Assembly: GCF_039822265.1 (NCBI RefSeq)
Contig: NZ_JBAJEX010000004.1
Span: 62,001-126,000 of the forward strand
Origin: Thiobacter sp. AK1
GTDB taxonomy: Bacteria; Pseudomonadota; Gammaproteobacteria; Burkholderiales; Thiobacteraceae
Length of the DNA: 64,000 nt
Direction: 5' to 3'
Positions 18,859-26,513 of this stretch are shown here, piece by piece; position 1 is the stretch's first letter, and each line of letters starts with the position of its first letter. The translations under genes were made by a program, and so were the position numbers. Below the pieces are notes generated by a model. That model made no database searches, was not told the origin of the DNA, and saw nothing but the letters and a program-made list of their open reading frames with translations.

Positions 18859-21075
18859 TCAGCCCAACAACTCCATTGCCCGCTTCGCCATCGCCTCGCC
18901 ATTGAGGCGATTGAAGTCGAACAGCTGGTCGGGGCTTGCGGCGGTTTCGCCGCGCTTCCAGCAGTATACGTCACGCATCATGGCCGCGCTGCGTAGCAGC
19001 AGCGGCTCCAGCATGGCGCCGGGCCCGCCGGAGACGCCCAGCAGCACATCGCCATGGAACAGCTCGTCGAAGCGTTCACGGCTCATGAAAACACCGTCGG
19101 GCTGGGCGACGGTATCCCACGCCACATCGGTCGGGCGGTAGAGCCGGCGTGGATTGACGATGGCCACGATGCGCGACCCGATGCCTTGCTCCGCGAGCCT
19201 GCGCGCCGCCTCGAACACCGGCAGCAGCACCATGTCGCCGGTGACGCCGAACACCACCATGTGTCGCCCCTTGGTCTCTTGCAGCACGATGGCGCCCTCC
19301 TCCACCGCGCGGCGCCCCTCGGCCAAACTGGTGCGCACTGGCAGCGGCGACTTGGAGGCGGTGATGATGATGCCCTTGTTGTACTGGTTTAGCGCCCATT
19401 CGTAGCAGACTTGGATCATGTTGGCGTCTACCGGAAACAGGGGATAGACATTGCCATTGCGCATCATGGCGGCGAAATAGGCCTCGATCTCGGGACGCTG
19501 ATGGGTCCAGCCGTTGCGCCCCTGCTCCAGGGCACCCGCGGTGAACAGAGCCACCGCGGCCGGCGTCTTGCGCCGTAGTTCGGCCATGGCCTGGGTCACC
19601 GTTTGCCAAATGGGCAGGCCATTGATGGCGAAAGACTCATAGGAGCACCACAGGGCGCGCCCGCCGAACAGGGAGATGCCCACGGCGAGTCCTGCGCAGG
19701 CATCCTCGTTGAGGGGTTCATACACCTGGCCGGTGGGCCCTTGGAAATACAGGTCATCCTGAGTCGGATGGCGGATGATCAACGCTTTGTTGATATTGGC
19801 CATGCCCGAAGCCTCGTTGCCGTCGGCATTGGTCACGATGAACTTGGGATCCTTTTTGCCCACCGCCGCGACGATTTCGCCGAAGGCGGTGGTGGGCACC
19901 TTGTTTTCGCGACCAGGAGGCGTCTCGTGCAGCGGCAGCTTGCCCAGGGGCGGCAGGGGCAATTCGAATTCGGTAACCACGGTCTTGACCGCCGGCCCAC
20001 CCCCCGCATGACGGAAATTCTCCCGCACCACCCGCCAGGCCTGGGGTGGCAGCGCGCGGCGCTCAAGCGCGCTCTTCACATCCTCACTGTCGAGGGTGTG
20101 GTGTGCGTAGAGATTGTGGGACTTGGCACCCAGGGCATGCACGCCCGCGCCCTTCAATTGCTTGACGATGAGCGCCGTCATCTCGCCATTCATGGCGTAG
20201 TCGGCGGCCACCTTGGCGGCGCGCAGCAAAAAGCCCACGAATTCCAGCCGTCGCTGCCAGGAAAACTTGGTGCTGTCCACGTATTCGCCCGGCTGATTGG
20301 CGTCGTCGAAATCCTTGGCGTTGATGAGATAGACGTGACGGAAGCCGTGCGCGTGCCAGTAATCGAGCATGCGCTCGTTATCCCAAGTGGAACACATGCT
20401 GTGGTGTTCCTGGGAATAGCCGTTCCAGATCAGGATGGGCAAGAAGTTGGTGATCTCGGGATAGGCCGTATTGAAGTGCTGGAAGGCGCTCATGATGTAG
20501 GGCTCGCCCAGGCCCCCATCGCCGATGGTGACTGGGAACAGCTTATCCCGATGCAAATAGGCGCCGGCCAGGGCAAAGTGCTGCCCTTGGCCCAAGGGCC
20601 CCGCGGGCGCGAGCAGGCCCGGAATGGCACCAGAAAGATGACCGAGCAGGCCGTGCATCTCCCGAAAGCGCGCCCGCATGTCGGCCACGGTCTTGATGCC
20701 CATTTCCTCCAGCGAGGTATCGAGAAACATGGCGCTGTAGAAGCCCGGCGCATGATGCCCCACTTCGGTGACGATGTGGGTGTGCCCGAGCATCACCATG
20801 GCAGCATAGGCTTCGGCGGAACTGGCGACCCCCCCTGGGTGACCGGAGGACTTGGCGCCCGTCACTTGCAAGGTGAGATAACGCAGGGCATCGGCCGCGA
20901 GTAGCGTTTGATAGACCGCGCGCGGATCGTTGGGGTCGCTGATGGCGGGCACGCCCTCCCCCAACACCGGCTGCGCGGCGAGCGTGTCGAGTCCGGGCAG
21001 GGTGTCGGCAAAATACTGAATGCCATGGCAGAAGTCAGGAATCTGGTCGCTCGCAGGCGAGTGGGCAGCGCGCAT
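18859..21075 (-). CDS. Phosphoketolase/transketolase-like ThDP enzyme of uncertain reaction
   Basis: A 738-residue paralogue of phosphoketolase. The layout matches the xfp product at 11026-13404: SGHPGGVASSAEAY, a ThDP motif beginning TIGDGGLGEPYIMSAFQHFN, then FPVDANMIQVCYEWALNQYN (compare [11 protein letters not shown] in Xfp) and LLGVSGGPGAMLEPLLLRSA (compare [14 protein letters not shown]). However, the Xfp segment GPGHGAPG is replaced by VGHHAPGFYSAMF, and the Xfp segment [13 protein letters not shown] is not present. The reaction is therefore unlikely to be simple phosphoketolase. I recall relatives labelled xylulose-5-phosphate 3-epimerase in databases but cannot confirm that activity. 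It heads the minus-strand carbon cluster, 63 bp before the DUF1537 kinase gene. Confidence 0.8.
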   Translation of the reverse strand: MRAAHSPASDQIPDFCHGIQYFADTLPGLDTLAAQPVLGEGVPAISDPNDPRAVYQTLLAADALRYLTLQVTGAKSSGHPGGVASSAEAYAAMVMLGHTHIVTEVGHHAPGFYSAMFLDTSLEEMGIKTVADMRARFREMHGLLGHLSGAIPGLLAPAGPLGQGQHFALAGAYLHRDKLFPVTIGDGGLGEPYIMSAFQHFNTAYPEITNFLPILIWNGYSQEHHSMCSTWDNERMLDYWHAHGFRHVYLINAKDFDDANQPGEYVDSTKFSWQRRLEFVGFLLRAAKVAADYAMNGEMTALIVKQLKGAGVHALGAKSHNLYAHHTLDSEDVKSALERRALPPQAWRVVRENFRHAGGGPAVKTVVTEFELPLPPLGKLPLHETPPGRENKVPTTAFGEIVAAVGKKDPKFIVTNADGNEASGMANINKALIIRHPTQDDLYFQGPTGQVYEPLNEDACAGLAVGISLFGGRALWCSYESFAINGLPIWQTVTQAMAELRRKTPAAVALFTAGALEQGRNGWTHQRPEIEAYFAAMMRNGNVYPLFPVDANMIQVCYEWALNQYNKGIIITASKSPLPVRTSLAEGRRAVEEGAIVLQETKGRHMVVFGVTGDMVLLPVFEAARRLAEQGIGSRIVAIVNPRRLYRPTDVAWDTVAQPDGVFMSRERFDELFHGDVLLGVSGGPGAMLEPLLLRSAAMMRDVYCWKRGETAASPDQLFDFNRLNGEAMAKRAMELLG

Positions 21076-21205
21076 GGAATGCTCCTGGTGTTTTCACAAT
21101 GCGGAAAGACGATTTGCTCTGTGAAAAGGATAGCAAGTGGCGCGAAAATGTCAACGCGCACCCGGCGTGCCATGCTGATGCCATGACATCCCACTAGCCG
21201 ATGGA

Positions 21206-21579
21206 TCAGTCGAGGTCGTCGTGACGACGCAGGGTGAGGGATGTCTCGAAGCGATCGTCGCCGATAAGCGCCAGCTATTGAGCGTTACGTAAGTCGTTGA
21301 CAGGCTGCGTAAGTCAAACGTCATTCCCGCGAAAGCGGGAATCCAGGGTCTTCGTCGCCATGTTCCTGGGTCCCCGCTTGCGCGGGGACGAGACAAAGGT
21401 GTCACCTATTTACGTAATGCTCAATCAAGTTGGGCGGCGAGATCGAAGCGGGCCTCACCGAGGCCGCTACGAATGCGGTCGAGCACCTCCGGCATGGGGG
21501 CCTGCACTTGTTTCAGCGTCATCTTTTCGCCGTCCTGGAAGGCGCCCAGCGGGCTTTTGACCCACTGCCACACCTGTCA
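21206..21579 (-). pseudogene. Malate synthase C-terminal remnant, split by a mobile element
   Basis: On the minus strand, 21576 down to 21425 translates as VWQWVKSPLGAF, then DRIRSGLGEARFDLAAQL. This matches the C-terminus of malate synthase A (the WQW signature, then G-E-RF--AA-L). The reading is then broken by the 147-bp element at 21278-21424. Beyond it the same frame resumes with LALIGDDRFETSLTL and ends at TGA 21206-21208, resembling the family's final F--FLTL segment. A TGA at 21577-21579 lies directly upstream and the rest of the gene is absent. The relic shows the lineage once had an enzyme using glyoxylate at this spot, next to the glycolate oxidase cluster. Confidence 0.65.
21278..21424 (+). 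mobile_element. 147-bp non-autonomous element (MITE), copy A
   Basis: The element runs from TTGAGCGTTACGTAAGTC to TTTACGTAATGCTCAA, giving imperfect terminal inverted repeats of about 16 bp. Inside are two palindromes that fold as hairpins, one ATTCCCGC-loop-GCGGGAAT and one GTCCCCGC-loop-GCGGGGAC (here with one loop-side change). TA precedes the left end; the right flank reads TC instead of TA. It interrupts the malate synthase remnant. No transposase is encoded. Confidence 0.85.
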
Positions 21580-21604
21580 GGCCACACCGCCATGCCTACA
21601 CGGC

Positions 21605-21610
21605 TATAAT
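21605..21610 (+). promoter_or_regulatory. Possible -10 box before the cation:proton antiporter gene
   Basis: A perfect TATAAT lies 35 bases upstream of the antiporter start. No convincing -35 hexamer sits 16-18 bp before it, so this is a weak call. Confidence 0.35.
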
Positions 21611-21644
21611 CGGCGGCTTCCACTGCCCACCCTTCGCTGAAACC

Positions 21645-23024
21645 ATGTTGGCCCAACCGCCCCGTCGACGCCCCTTCCGCAAGCTGGCCCTGTTGCTGGG
21701 CCTAATCACCCTCTTGCCGCACACGGCGCTCGCCGCCGGCGGCAGCGGCACGGCCCTGCATCTTGCCTGGATCGCATTGCTCCTCATGAGCGCCAAACTC
21801 TCTAGCCTGGTGGAGCGTTTCGGCCAGCCGGCAGTCGTGGGTGAACTACTGGCAGGCATTCTCCTTGGCAATCTCGCGCTTGTGGGCATCACCGGCCTGG
21901 AGGCGGCCCGTCACGACGAGGTGCTGCGCTTCCTCGCCGAATTCGGCGTCATCATCCTGCTGTTCCAGATTGGGCTGGAGTCGGAGGTACAGGCTATGCG
22001 TAAAGTGGGCTGGCGCGCCTTTCTGGTGGCCTGTATAGGCGTGGCCGCCCCTTTCGCCCTGGGCGTGCTGCTGGGTCCCTATCTGTTCCCGGACATGAGC
22101 TTCAATGGTCATTTGTTCTTGGGCGCAACCCTCACCGCCACGAGCGTAGGCGTCACGGCGCGCGTGTTCAAGGACATGAACGCCCTCAAGTCGGCCGAAG
22201 CGCAGATCGTGCTAGGCGCGGCGGTGATCGACGACGTCATCGGCCTCATCATCCTGGCGGTCGTGTCGGGCATCGTCACCACCGGCAGCGTGAGCCTCAC
22301 GGCCGTGGGCTGGATCATTCTCAAGGCGGTTCTGTTCCTGGCAGGCGCGGTGATCATCGGCCAGCGCTTCGCGCCCCTCGTGAGCCGGGGCTTCGCCCGC
22401 ATCCATACCGGTGTGGGGATGAAATTCGCAGTGGCCATCAGCACCTGTCTGCTGCTAGCCTGGGTTGCCGGCGAAATGGGCCTAGCGCCCATCGTCGGCG
22501 CCTTCGCCGCCGGCCTAGTGCTCGACGAAGTGATATTCAAGGACTACGAGCAGATGGCGGTAATTCCAGACGTGCGCGCCGCCCTCGACGGGGCGCCGGC
22601 GGAAACCCATCGCCGCGTCAGCCAGGTGCTGGAAAAGCACGCGGACCATCATCTGGAAGCACTGACCATGCCGGTGGCCAATCTGTTCGTGCCCCTATTC
22701 TTCGTCTATACGGGCATGCAAGTGGACCTCACCACGCTGGCGGACTGGCATACTGTGCTGGTGGCGCTGGCAGTCACCGCCATCGCCTTCGCCGGCAAGC
22801 TGGTGTCGGGCCTGGCAGCGGGCCAAGCCAATCGCTGGCTGGTGGGTTGGGGCATGGCCCCCCGCGGCGAAGTGGGCCTCATCTTCGCCGTGGTGGGCAG
22901 CCAGCTGGGCGTGGTGACCAAGGAAGAGTTCTCGGTGGTCGTGATCATGGTCATGCTCACCACCTTGCTCACGCCGATGATCCTTTCGCCACTCATTCGC
23001 CATCAACAGCGCCGCGAGGGCTGA
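21645..23024 (+). CDS. CPA2-family cation:proton antiporter (KefB/GerN/NapA type)
   Basis: A 459-residue integral membrane protein with about 12-13 helices and a cleavable-looking N-terminus (LALLLGLITLLPHTALAA). FGQPAVVGELLAGILLGN and FGVIILLFQIGLES are typical of CPA2 exchangers, and GAAVIDDVIGLIILAVV carries the Asp-Asp pair used for ion and proton binding. No C-terminal RCK/TrkA-N domain is present, so it is more like GerN/NapA than KefB/KefC. It should swap Na+ or K+ for H+ at the inner membrane. It converges on the histidine kinase gene with a 58-bp gap that holds a small hairpin. Confidence 0.88.
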   Translation: MLAQPPRRRPFRKLALLLGLITLLPHTALAAGGSGTALHLAWIALLLMSAKLSSLVERFGQPAVVGELLAGILLGNLALVGITGLEAARHDEVLRFLAEFGVIILLFQIGLESEVQAMRKVGWRAFLVACIGVAAPFALGVLLGPYLFPDMSFNGHLFLGATLTATSVGVTARVFKDMNALKSAEAQIVLGAAVIDDVIGLIILAVVSGIVTTGSVSLTAVGWIILKAVLFLAGAVIIGQRFAPLVSRGFARIHTGVGMKFAVAISTCLLLAWVAGEMGLAPIVGAFAAGLVLDEVIFKDYEQMAVIPDVRAALDGAPAETHRRVSQVLEKHADHHLEALTMPVANLFVPLFFVYTGMQVDLTTLADWHTVLVALAVTAIAFAGKLVSGLAAGQANRWLVGWGMAPRGEVGLIFAVVGSQLGVVTKEEFSVVVIMVMLTTLLTPMILSPLIRHQQRREG

Positions 23025-23037
23025 ACGATGATCGAAC

Positions 23038-23053
23038 CTGGCATAGGTGCCAG
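23038..23053. terminator. Small hairpin between convergent genes
   Basis: A perfect 6-bp inverted repeat (CTGGCA/TGCCAG, 4-nt loop) lies in the 58-bp gap between the antiporter and histidine kinase genes, which face each other. It has no T-run on either strand, so intrinsic termination would be weak. Confidence 0.3.
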
Positions 23054-23082
23054 CCCTCATTCCCGCGACAGCGGCGGTCTCG

Positions 23083-24492
23083 TCATTCCTGGGCAGGTGG
23101 AAACACGATGGTGATACGGGTACCACTGGCACCATCCAGGCTTTCCAGCCGCACGCTCGCGCCATGAGCCTTCGCACCGTCGGCAACGATGGCCAAGCCG
23201 AGGCCGGTGCCACCGACATCGCCGACGACTGCGCGATAGAACCGCTGGAACACTCGGTCCCGGTCTGGCGCTGGAATCCCCGGACCATCGTCCTCGATCA
23301 CCAGGGTAGGGCGACCTTCGTTCATGACGCGGGCCGTCACTTGCGTGCCGGGTGGGCAGTAGCGGATGGCGTTGTCCAGCAGATTGTTGACCATCTCTCG
23401 CAACAACAGCGGGTCCCCACGCACCATCACCTCCACGCTACTGCCCTCATATCCCAGATCGATTCCCTTGCTGAGCGCTTCCGGTACCCAGGCAATGCTT
23501 GCCTCCTTCACCAGGCGGGTCAAATCCAGGCGGCAAAAATGCGTCTCCGACAACGCCCCGGGCTCCGCGCGGGCCAGAGCCAAGAGCTGGTTCGCCAGGT
23601 GCGTGGCGCGCTCCGCGCTGATGTGGAGTTGCTCCAGCGCATGCCGCATGGCCTGCGGCGTCGTCTCGCGCAACGCCAGTTCGGCCTGGGTTTTGATGCC
23701 TGCCAGCGGAGTCCGCAACTGATGGGCGGCATAGGCAATGAAGCGGCGCTGGGCGTCGATGTTGGCTTCCAGGCGCTGTAACAGATCATTGATGGAACGC
23801 ACTAGAGGGCGGACTTCCAGCGGCGCGTCCCGTTCCGGCACGGCCCTTAGATCCAAGTGGGAGCGGCTGGCAATCTCGGCCTGAAGACCATCCAGCGGCG
23901 CCAACCCCTGCCGTACACCCAGCCAGACCAGCAACGCAGTGGATGCCAAAATGCACAGCTGCATGACCACGATGCCTACCAACGCATCGCGCATGATGGA
24001 ATCCCGCTTGAACACCGTCTCTGCAACCTGGATCAAGGTTTCGCCCGTGCCCGTTCCAAGGGGGCTGGGGATGAACACGGCGGCAACGCGCACACTGCGC
24101 CCATTGAGCTTCGCGTCATAGAAAATCGGCAGGTCCACACGGTGCAGGGCTGCGGGGGGTACGGGCATATCGTGGTCACCAGCAATGACGCGGCCTGCGG
24201 CATCTTTTACCTGAAAATAGATCGTGTCGCGCTCGTCGTAACGCAGAATGGCGCGCGCTTCTGCTGGCAGATCCACTTCTATCCTGCCGTCCCGGACCTG
24301 GACTTGGCGCGACAGCGCCCGAGTCGAATCGAACAGGGCCCGATCATAGGCGAGGGTGGTAAGCTTGACCGTCTCCGAGTAGACAAGGAAGGCAGCGACC
24401 GAAAGCAGTAAGAACAGAGGCAGCAACAGCCACCCCAGCAGTTGGCCACGCAGCGAGACGCCGTTAGGCATCACGAGGTTTTTCCAAAACAT
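23083..24492 (-). CDS. Sensor histidine kinase (TctE/QseC type)
   Basis: A 469-residue inner-membrane kinase. Hydrophobic segments near residues 17-38 and 166-190 flank a periplasmic sensor domain of about 125 residues. Then come a HAMP-like linker, the H box (AAHQLRTPLAGIK), the N box (NNLLDNAIRYCPPG), DDGPGIP and GGTGLGLAIV. It overlaps the response regulator gene by 29 bp and so is translated with it. The pair is divergent from the czcCBA-type operon, which makes metal sensing the likely role, as with CzcS or CusS. Family members of TctE type sense carboxylates instead, so the signal is an inference from position. Confidence 0.9.
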   Translation of the reverse strand: MFWKNLVMPNGVSLRGQLLGWLLLPLFLLLSVAAFLVYSETVKLTTLAYDRALFDSTRALSRQVQVRDGRIEVDLPAEARAILRYDERDTIYFQVKDAAGRVIAGDHDMPVPPAALHRVDLPIFYDAKLNGRSVRVAAVFIPSPLGTGTGETLIQVAETVFKRDSIMRDALVGIVVMQLCILASTALLVWLGVRQGLAPLDGLQAEIASRSHLDLRAVPERDAPLEVRPLVRSINDLLQRLEANIDAQRRFIAYAAHQLRTPLAGIKTQAELALRETTPQAMRHALEQLHISAERATHLANQLLALARAEPGALSETHFCRLDLTRLVKEASIAWVPEALSKGIDLGYEGSSVEVMVRGDPLLLREMVNNLLDNAIRYCPPGTQVTARVMNEGRPTLVIEDDGPGIPAPDRDRVFQRFYRAVVGDVGGTGLGLAIVADGAKAHGASVRLESLDGASGTRITIVFPPAQE

Positions 24493-25138
24493 AGCCGAGG
24501 CCGCGGATGGTCTTGATTTCTACGCTGGCCGACTCGAGCTTTCTCCGTAGCCGGTGTATGTAGACCTCGATGGCATTGGTGCTCACCTGCTCGCCCCAGT
24601 CACACAGTTGTTCCACCAGCTGTTCCTTGCTGACCAGCTTGCCGGCATTGAGTAGCAGGCTTTCCAGCACTGCCAGCTCGCGTGGCGACACCTCTATCGC
24701 CGTGCCGTCCACGGTAACGCGCCGGCTGGTCGTGTCATAGCGAAGCGAGCCGCAAGCAAGAACGGCCGACGAACCACCCTGGCCACGGCGCAGCAATGCG
24801 CGGACCCGGGCCTCCAGCTCCTGCAAGGCGAAAGGTTTGGTCAGGTAGTCGTCCGCGCCCAGATCGAGTCCCTTGACTCGGTCTTCCACCGCGTCGCGGG
24901 CGGTGAGGATCAATACCGGTGCTTGGCAGCCGCGGCTCCGTAGCCGGCGCAAAACCTCGAACCCATCCATGCGCGGCAGGCCGACGTCAAGGATGATCAG
25001 ATCATAGACCGCGTGCAACAAAGCGGTATCCGCATCGCTGCCCATGCCGACCCAGTCGACGGCGTGCCCCGCCTGTCTAAGCGATGTCTGCAAAGCGTCG
25101 GCCAATACGGAGTCATCTTCGGCGACCAGAATTCTCAC
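24464..25138 (-). CDS. OmpR-family response regulator
   Basis: A 224-residue regulator: receiver domain with the acidic pair D8-D9, phospho-acceptor Asp51 (LIILDVGLPRMDG), Lys in DDYLTKPFAL, and a C-terminal winged helix (SPRELAVLESLLLNAGKLVS, EVYIHRLRRKLE). It pairs with the overlapping histidine kinase gene. Its start lies 79 bp from the divergent efflux operon. Two TGTAAG direct repeats 11 bp apart in that gap are the expected kind of binding site. Confidence 0.95.
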   Translation of the reverse strand: MRILVAEDDSVLADALQTSLRQAGHAVDWVGMGSDADTALLHAVYDLIILDVGLPRMDGFEVLRRLRSRGCQAPVLILTARDAVEDRVKGLDLGADDYLTKPFALQELEARVRALLRRGQGGSSAVLACGSLRYDTTSRRVTVDGTAIEVSPRELAVLESLLLNAGKLVSKEQLVEQLCDWGEQVSTNAIEVYIHRLRRKLESASVEIKTIRGLGYVLEKPRDA

Positions 25139-25151
25139 CTGCGCACCCCTG

Positions 25152-25168
25152 TGTAAGTGTGATGTAAG
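25152..25168 (+). promoter_or_regulatory. Direct-repeat site for an OmpR-type regulator
   Basis: TGTAAG at 25152-25157 and again at 25163-25168: an exact 11-bp period, one helical turn, as in OmpR/PhoB-family operators. A TATGCT (-10-like, 4 of 6) follows at 25179-25184. The repeats therefore sit where the -35 would be, the usual place for an activator of this class. The site lies between the response regulator and the efflux operon. Confidence 0.5.
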
Positions 25169-25217
25169 CCATTGTCGCTATGCTGGCGCACCGTGCACGG
25201 CCGCCCAGTTTAACGGA

Positions 25218-26513
25218 ATGCAATCCTCAGTGAGAAAAGTACCCACGTGGGTGGTTTGGATGGCCGTCGCCGTGGCAGGCGCGGCCTGGGGAGAGTCATC
25301 GCTGCCGCCCGGCATCGCCCCCGAGCTGCCGACCCCTCTCTCACTCACCCAGGCCCAAGCGCTCGCGGCGCAAAGAAACCGCGAGCTCATTGTGGCACGC
25401 AGAGCGCTGGAAGCAGCGCGTGCGGATGTCAAGACCGCAAGCCAAGGACCCAACGCAACGTTTTCGGTCAACACGACCGCCATCAATCCCTCTGCCGGGA
25501 TCGGCGCGGGACGCCCGTGGGACAAGACCGTGGACACGACGGTGCGCGTTGACCAACCGGTGGAACGTGGCGGCAAACGTGAACTGCGCATCGCAGCCGC
25601 AGAGCACGCCGTGGCAGCCAGTGCCCAAGATCTGGCGGACACGGCGCGCCGCACGCGGGGCGCGGTGGCCGCAGCTTATTACGATCTGGTTCTGGCGCAG
25701 CGCCGGCTCGCCATCCTGCGTGACTCGGCGCGGCTTTATCGCAACCTCGTGGACGCAGCCGAGAAACGCTTGCGCGCCGGCGATGTTGCACCCACCGATG
25801 TCGCGCGCATCCACATCGATGCCGTGCGCGCGGGAAACGACCTAGCCGAGGCGGAGGCGCAGTTGTTTCAAGCCCAATCGGCGTTGGCTTATCTGCTGGG
25901 CGCGGAGGCGGTGGCGTCACGCTTGCAGGCGGTCGATGACTGGCCGGCCTTGGAACCGGTTCCGCCGGATGCCGACCTCGAGCAATTGATATCCCGCCGG
26001 CCCGATGTGCAAGCGGCCCAGGCTCGGCTCGCCATGGCGGACAAGAATCGGGAACTGGCCCGCGCCTTGCGCAAGCGCGACGTGATAGTGGGCGTGCAAT
26101 ACGAACATTTTCCGCCGGACGGTCGCAGCATGTATGGGTTTGGCATCAGCGTGCCGTTGTTCACCGGTTCCGATTACGCAGGCGAGATCCGCCGCGCCGA
26201 AGTCGACCGTTTGGCGGCGGAAGACGCCGTGGAACGCACCCGCGCCCAGGCGCGTACCGAGGTGATGCAGGCCCGCGCCGCCCTACAGGTCGCCCGTGAG
26301 CGCGTCCTGCGCTACCGCGGCGACATCCTGCGACAAGCCCAGCGGGCAGCGGATGCTGCCGAGTTTGCCTACCTTCATGGCGCCATGGGCGTCATGGATT
26401 TGCTCGATGCGCGCCGCACCCTGAAGGCCACCCTGTTGGAGGCGGAAAATGCTCAAGCCGACTATGCACGGGCAGTTGCCGCTTGGAAGATGGTCGTGGA
26501 GGCCGATCAATGA
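25218..26513 (+). CDS. czcC: TolC-family outer membrane factor of a metal efflux pump (CzcC-like)
   Basis: A 431-residue outer membrane efflux protein. The ATG at 25218 gives a signal peptide (WVVWMAVAVAGAAWGES); an open extension upstream enters the response regulator and lacks support. Two OEP repeats of long helices follow, including LRAGDVAPTDVARI and LHGAMGVMDLLDARRTLKATL near the C-terminus. It is first in an outer membrane factor-adaptor-pump operon; its stop overlaps the adaptor start. The symbol reflects operon type, not proven substrate. Confidence 0.85.
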   Translation: MQSSVRKVPTWVVWMAVAVAGAAWGESSLPPGIAPELPTPLSLTQAQALAAQRNRELIVARRALEAARADVKTASQGPNATFSVNTTAINPSAGIGAGRPWDKTVDTTVRVDQPVERGGKRELRIAAAEHAVAASAQDLADTARRTRGAVAAAYYDLVLAQRRLAILRDSARLYRNLVDAAEKRLRAGDVAPTDVARIHIDAVRAGNDLAEAEAQLFQAQSALAYLLGAEAVASRLQAVDDWPALEPVPPDADLEQLISRRPDVQAAQARLAMADKNRELARALRKRDVIVGVQYEHFPPDGRSMYGFGISVPLFTGSDYAGEIRRAEVDRLAAEDAVERTRAQARTEVMQARAALQVARERVLRYRGDILRQAQRAADAAEFAYLHGAMGVMDLLDARRTLKATLLEAENAQADYARAVAAWKMVVEADQ

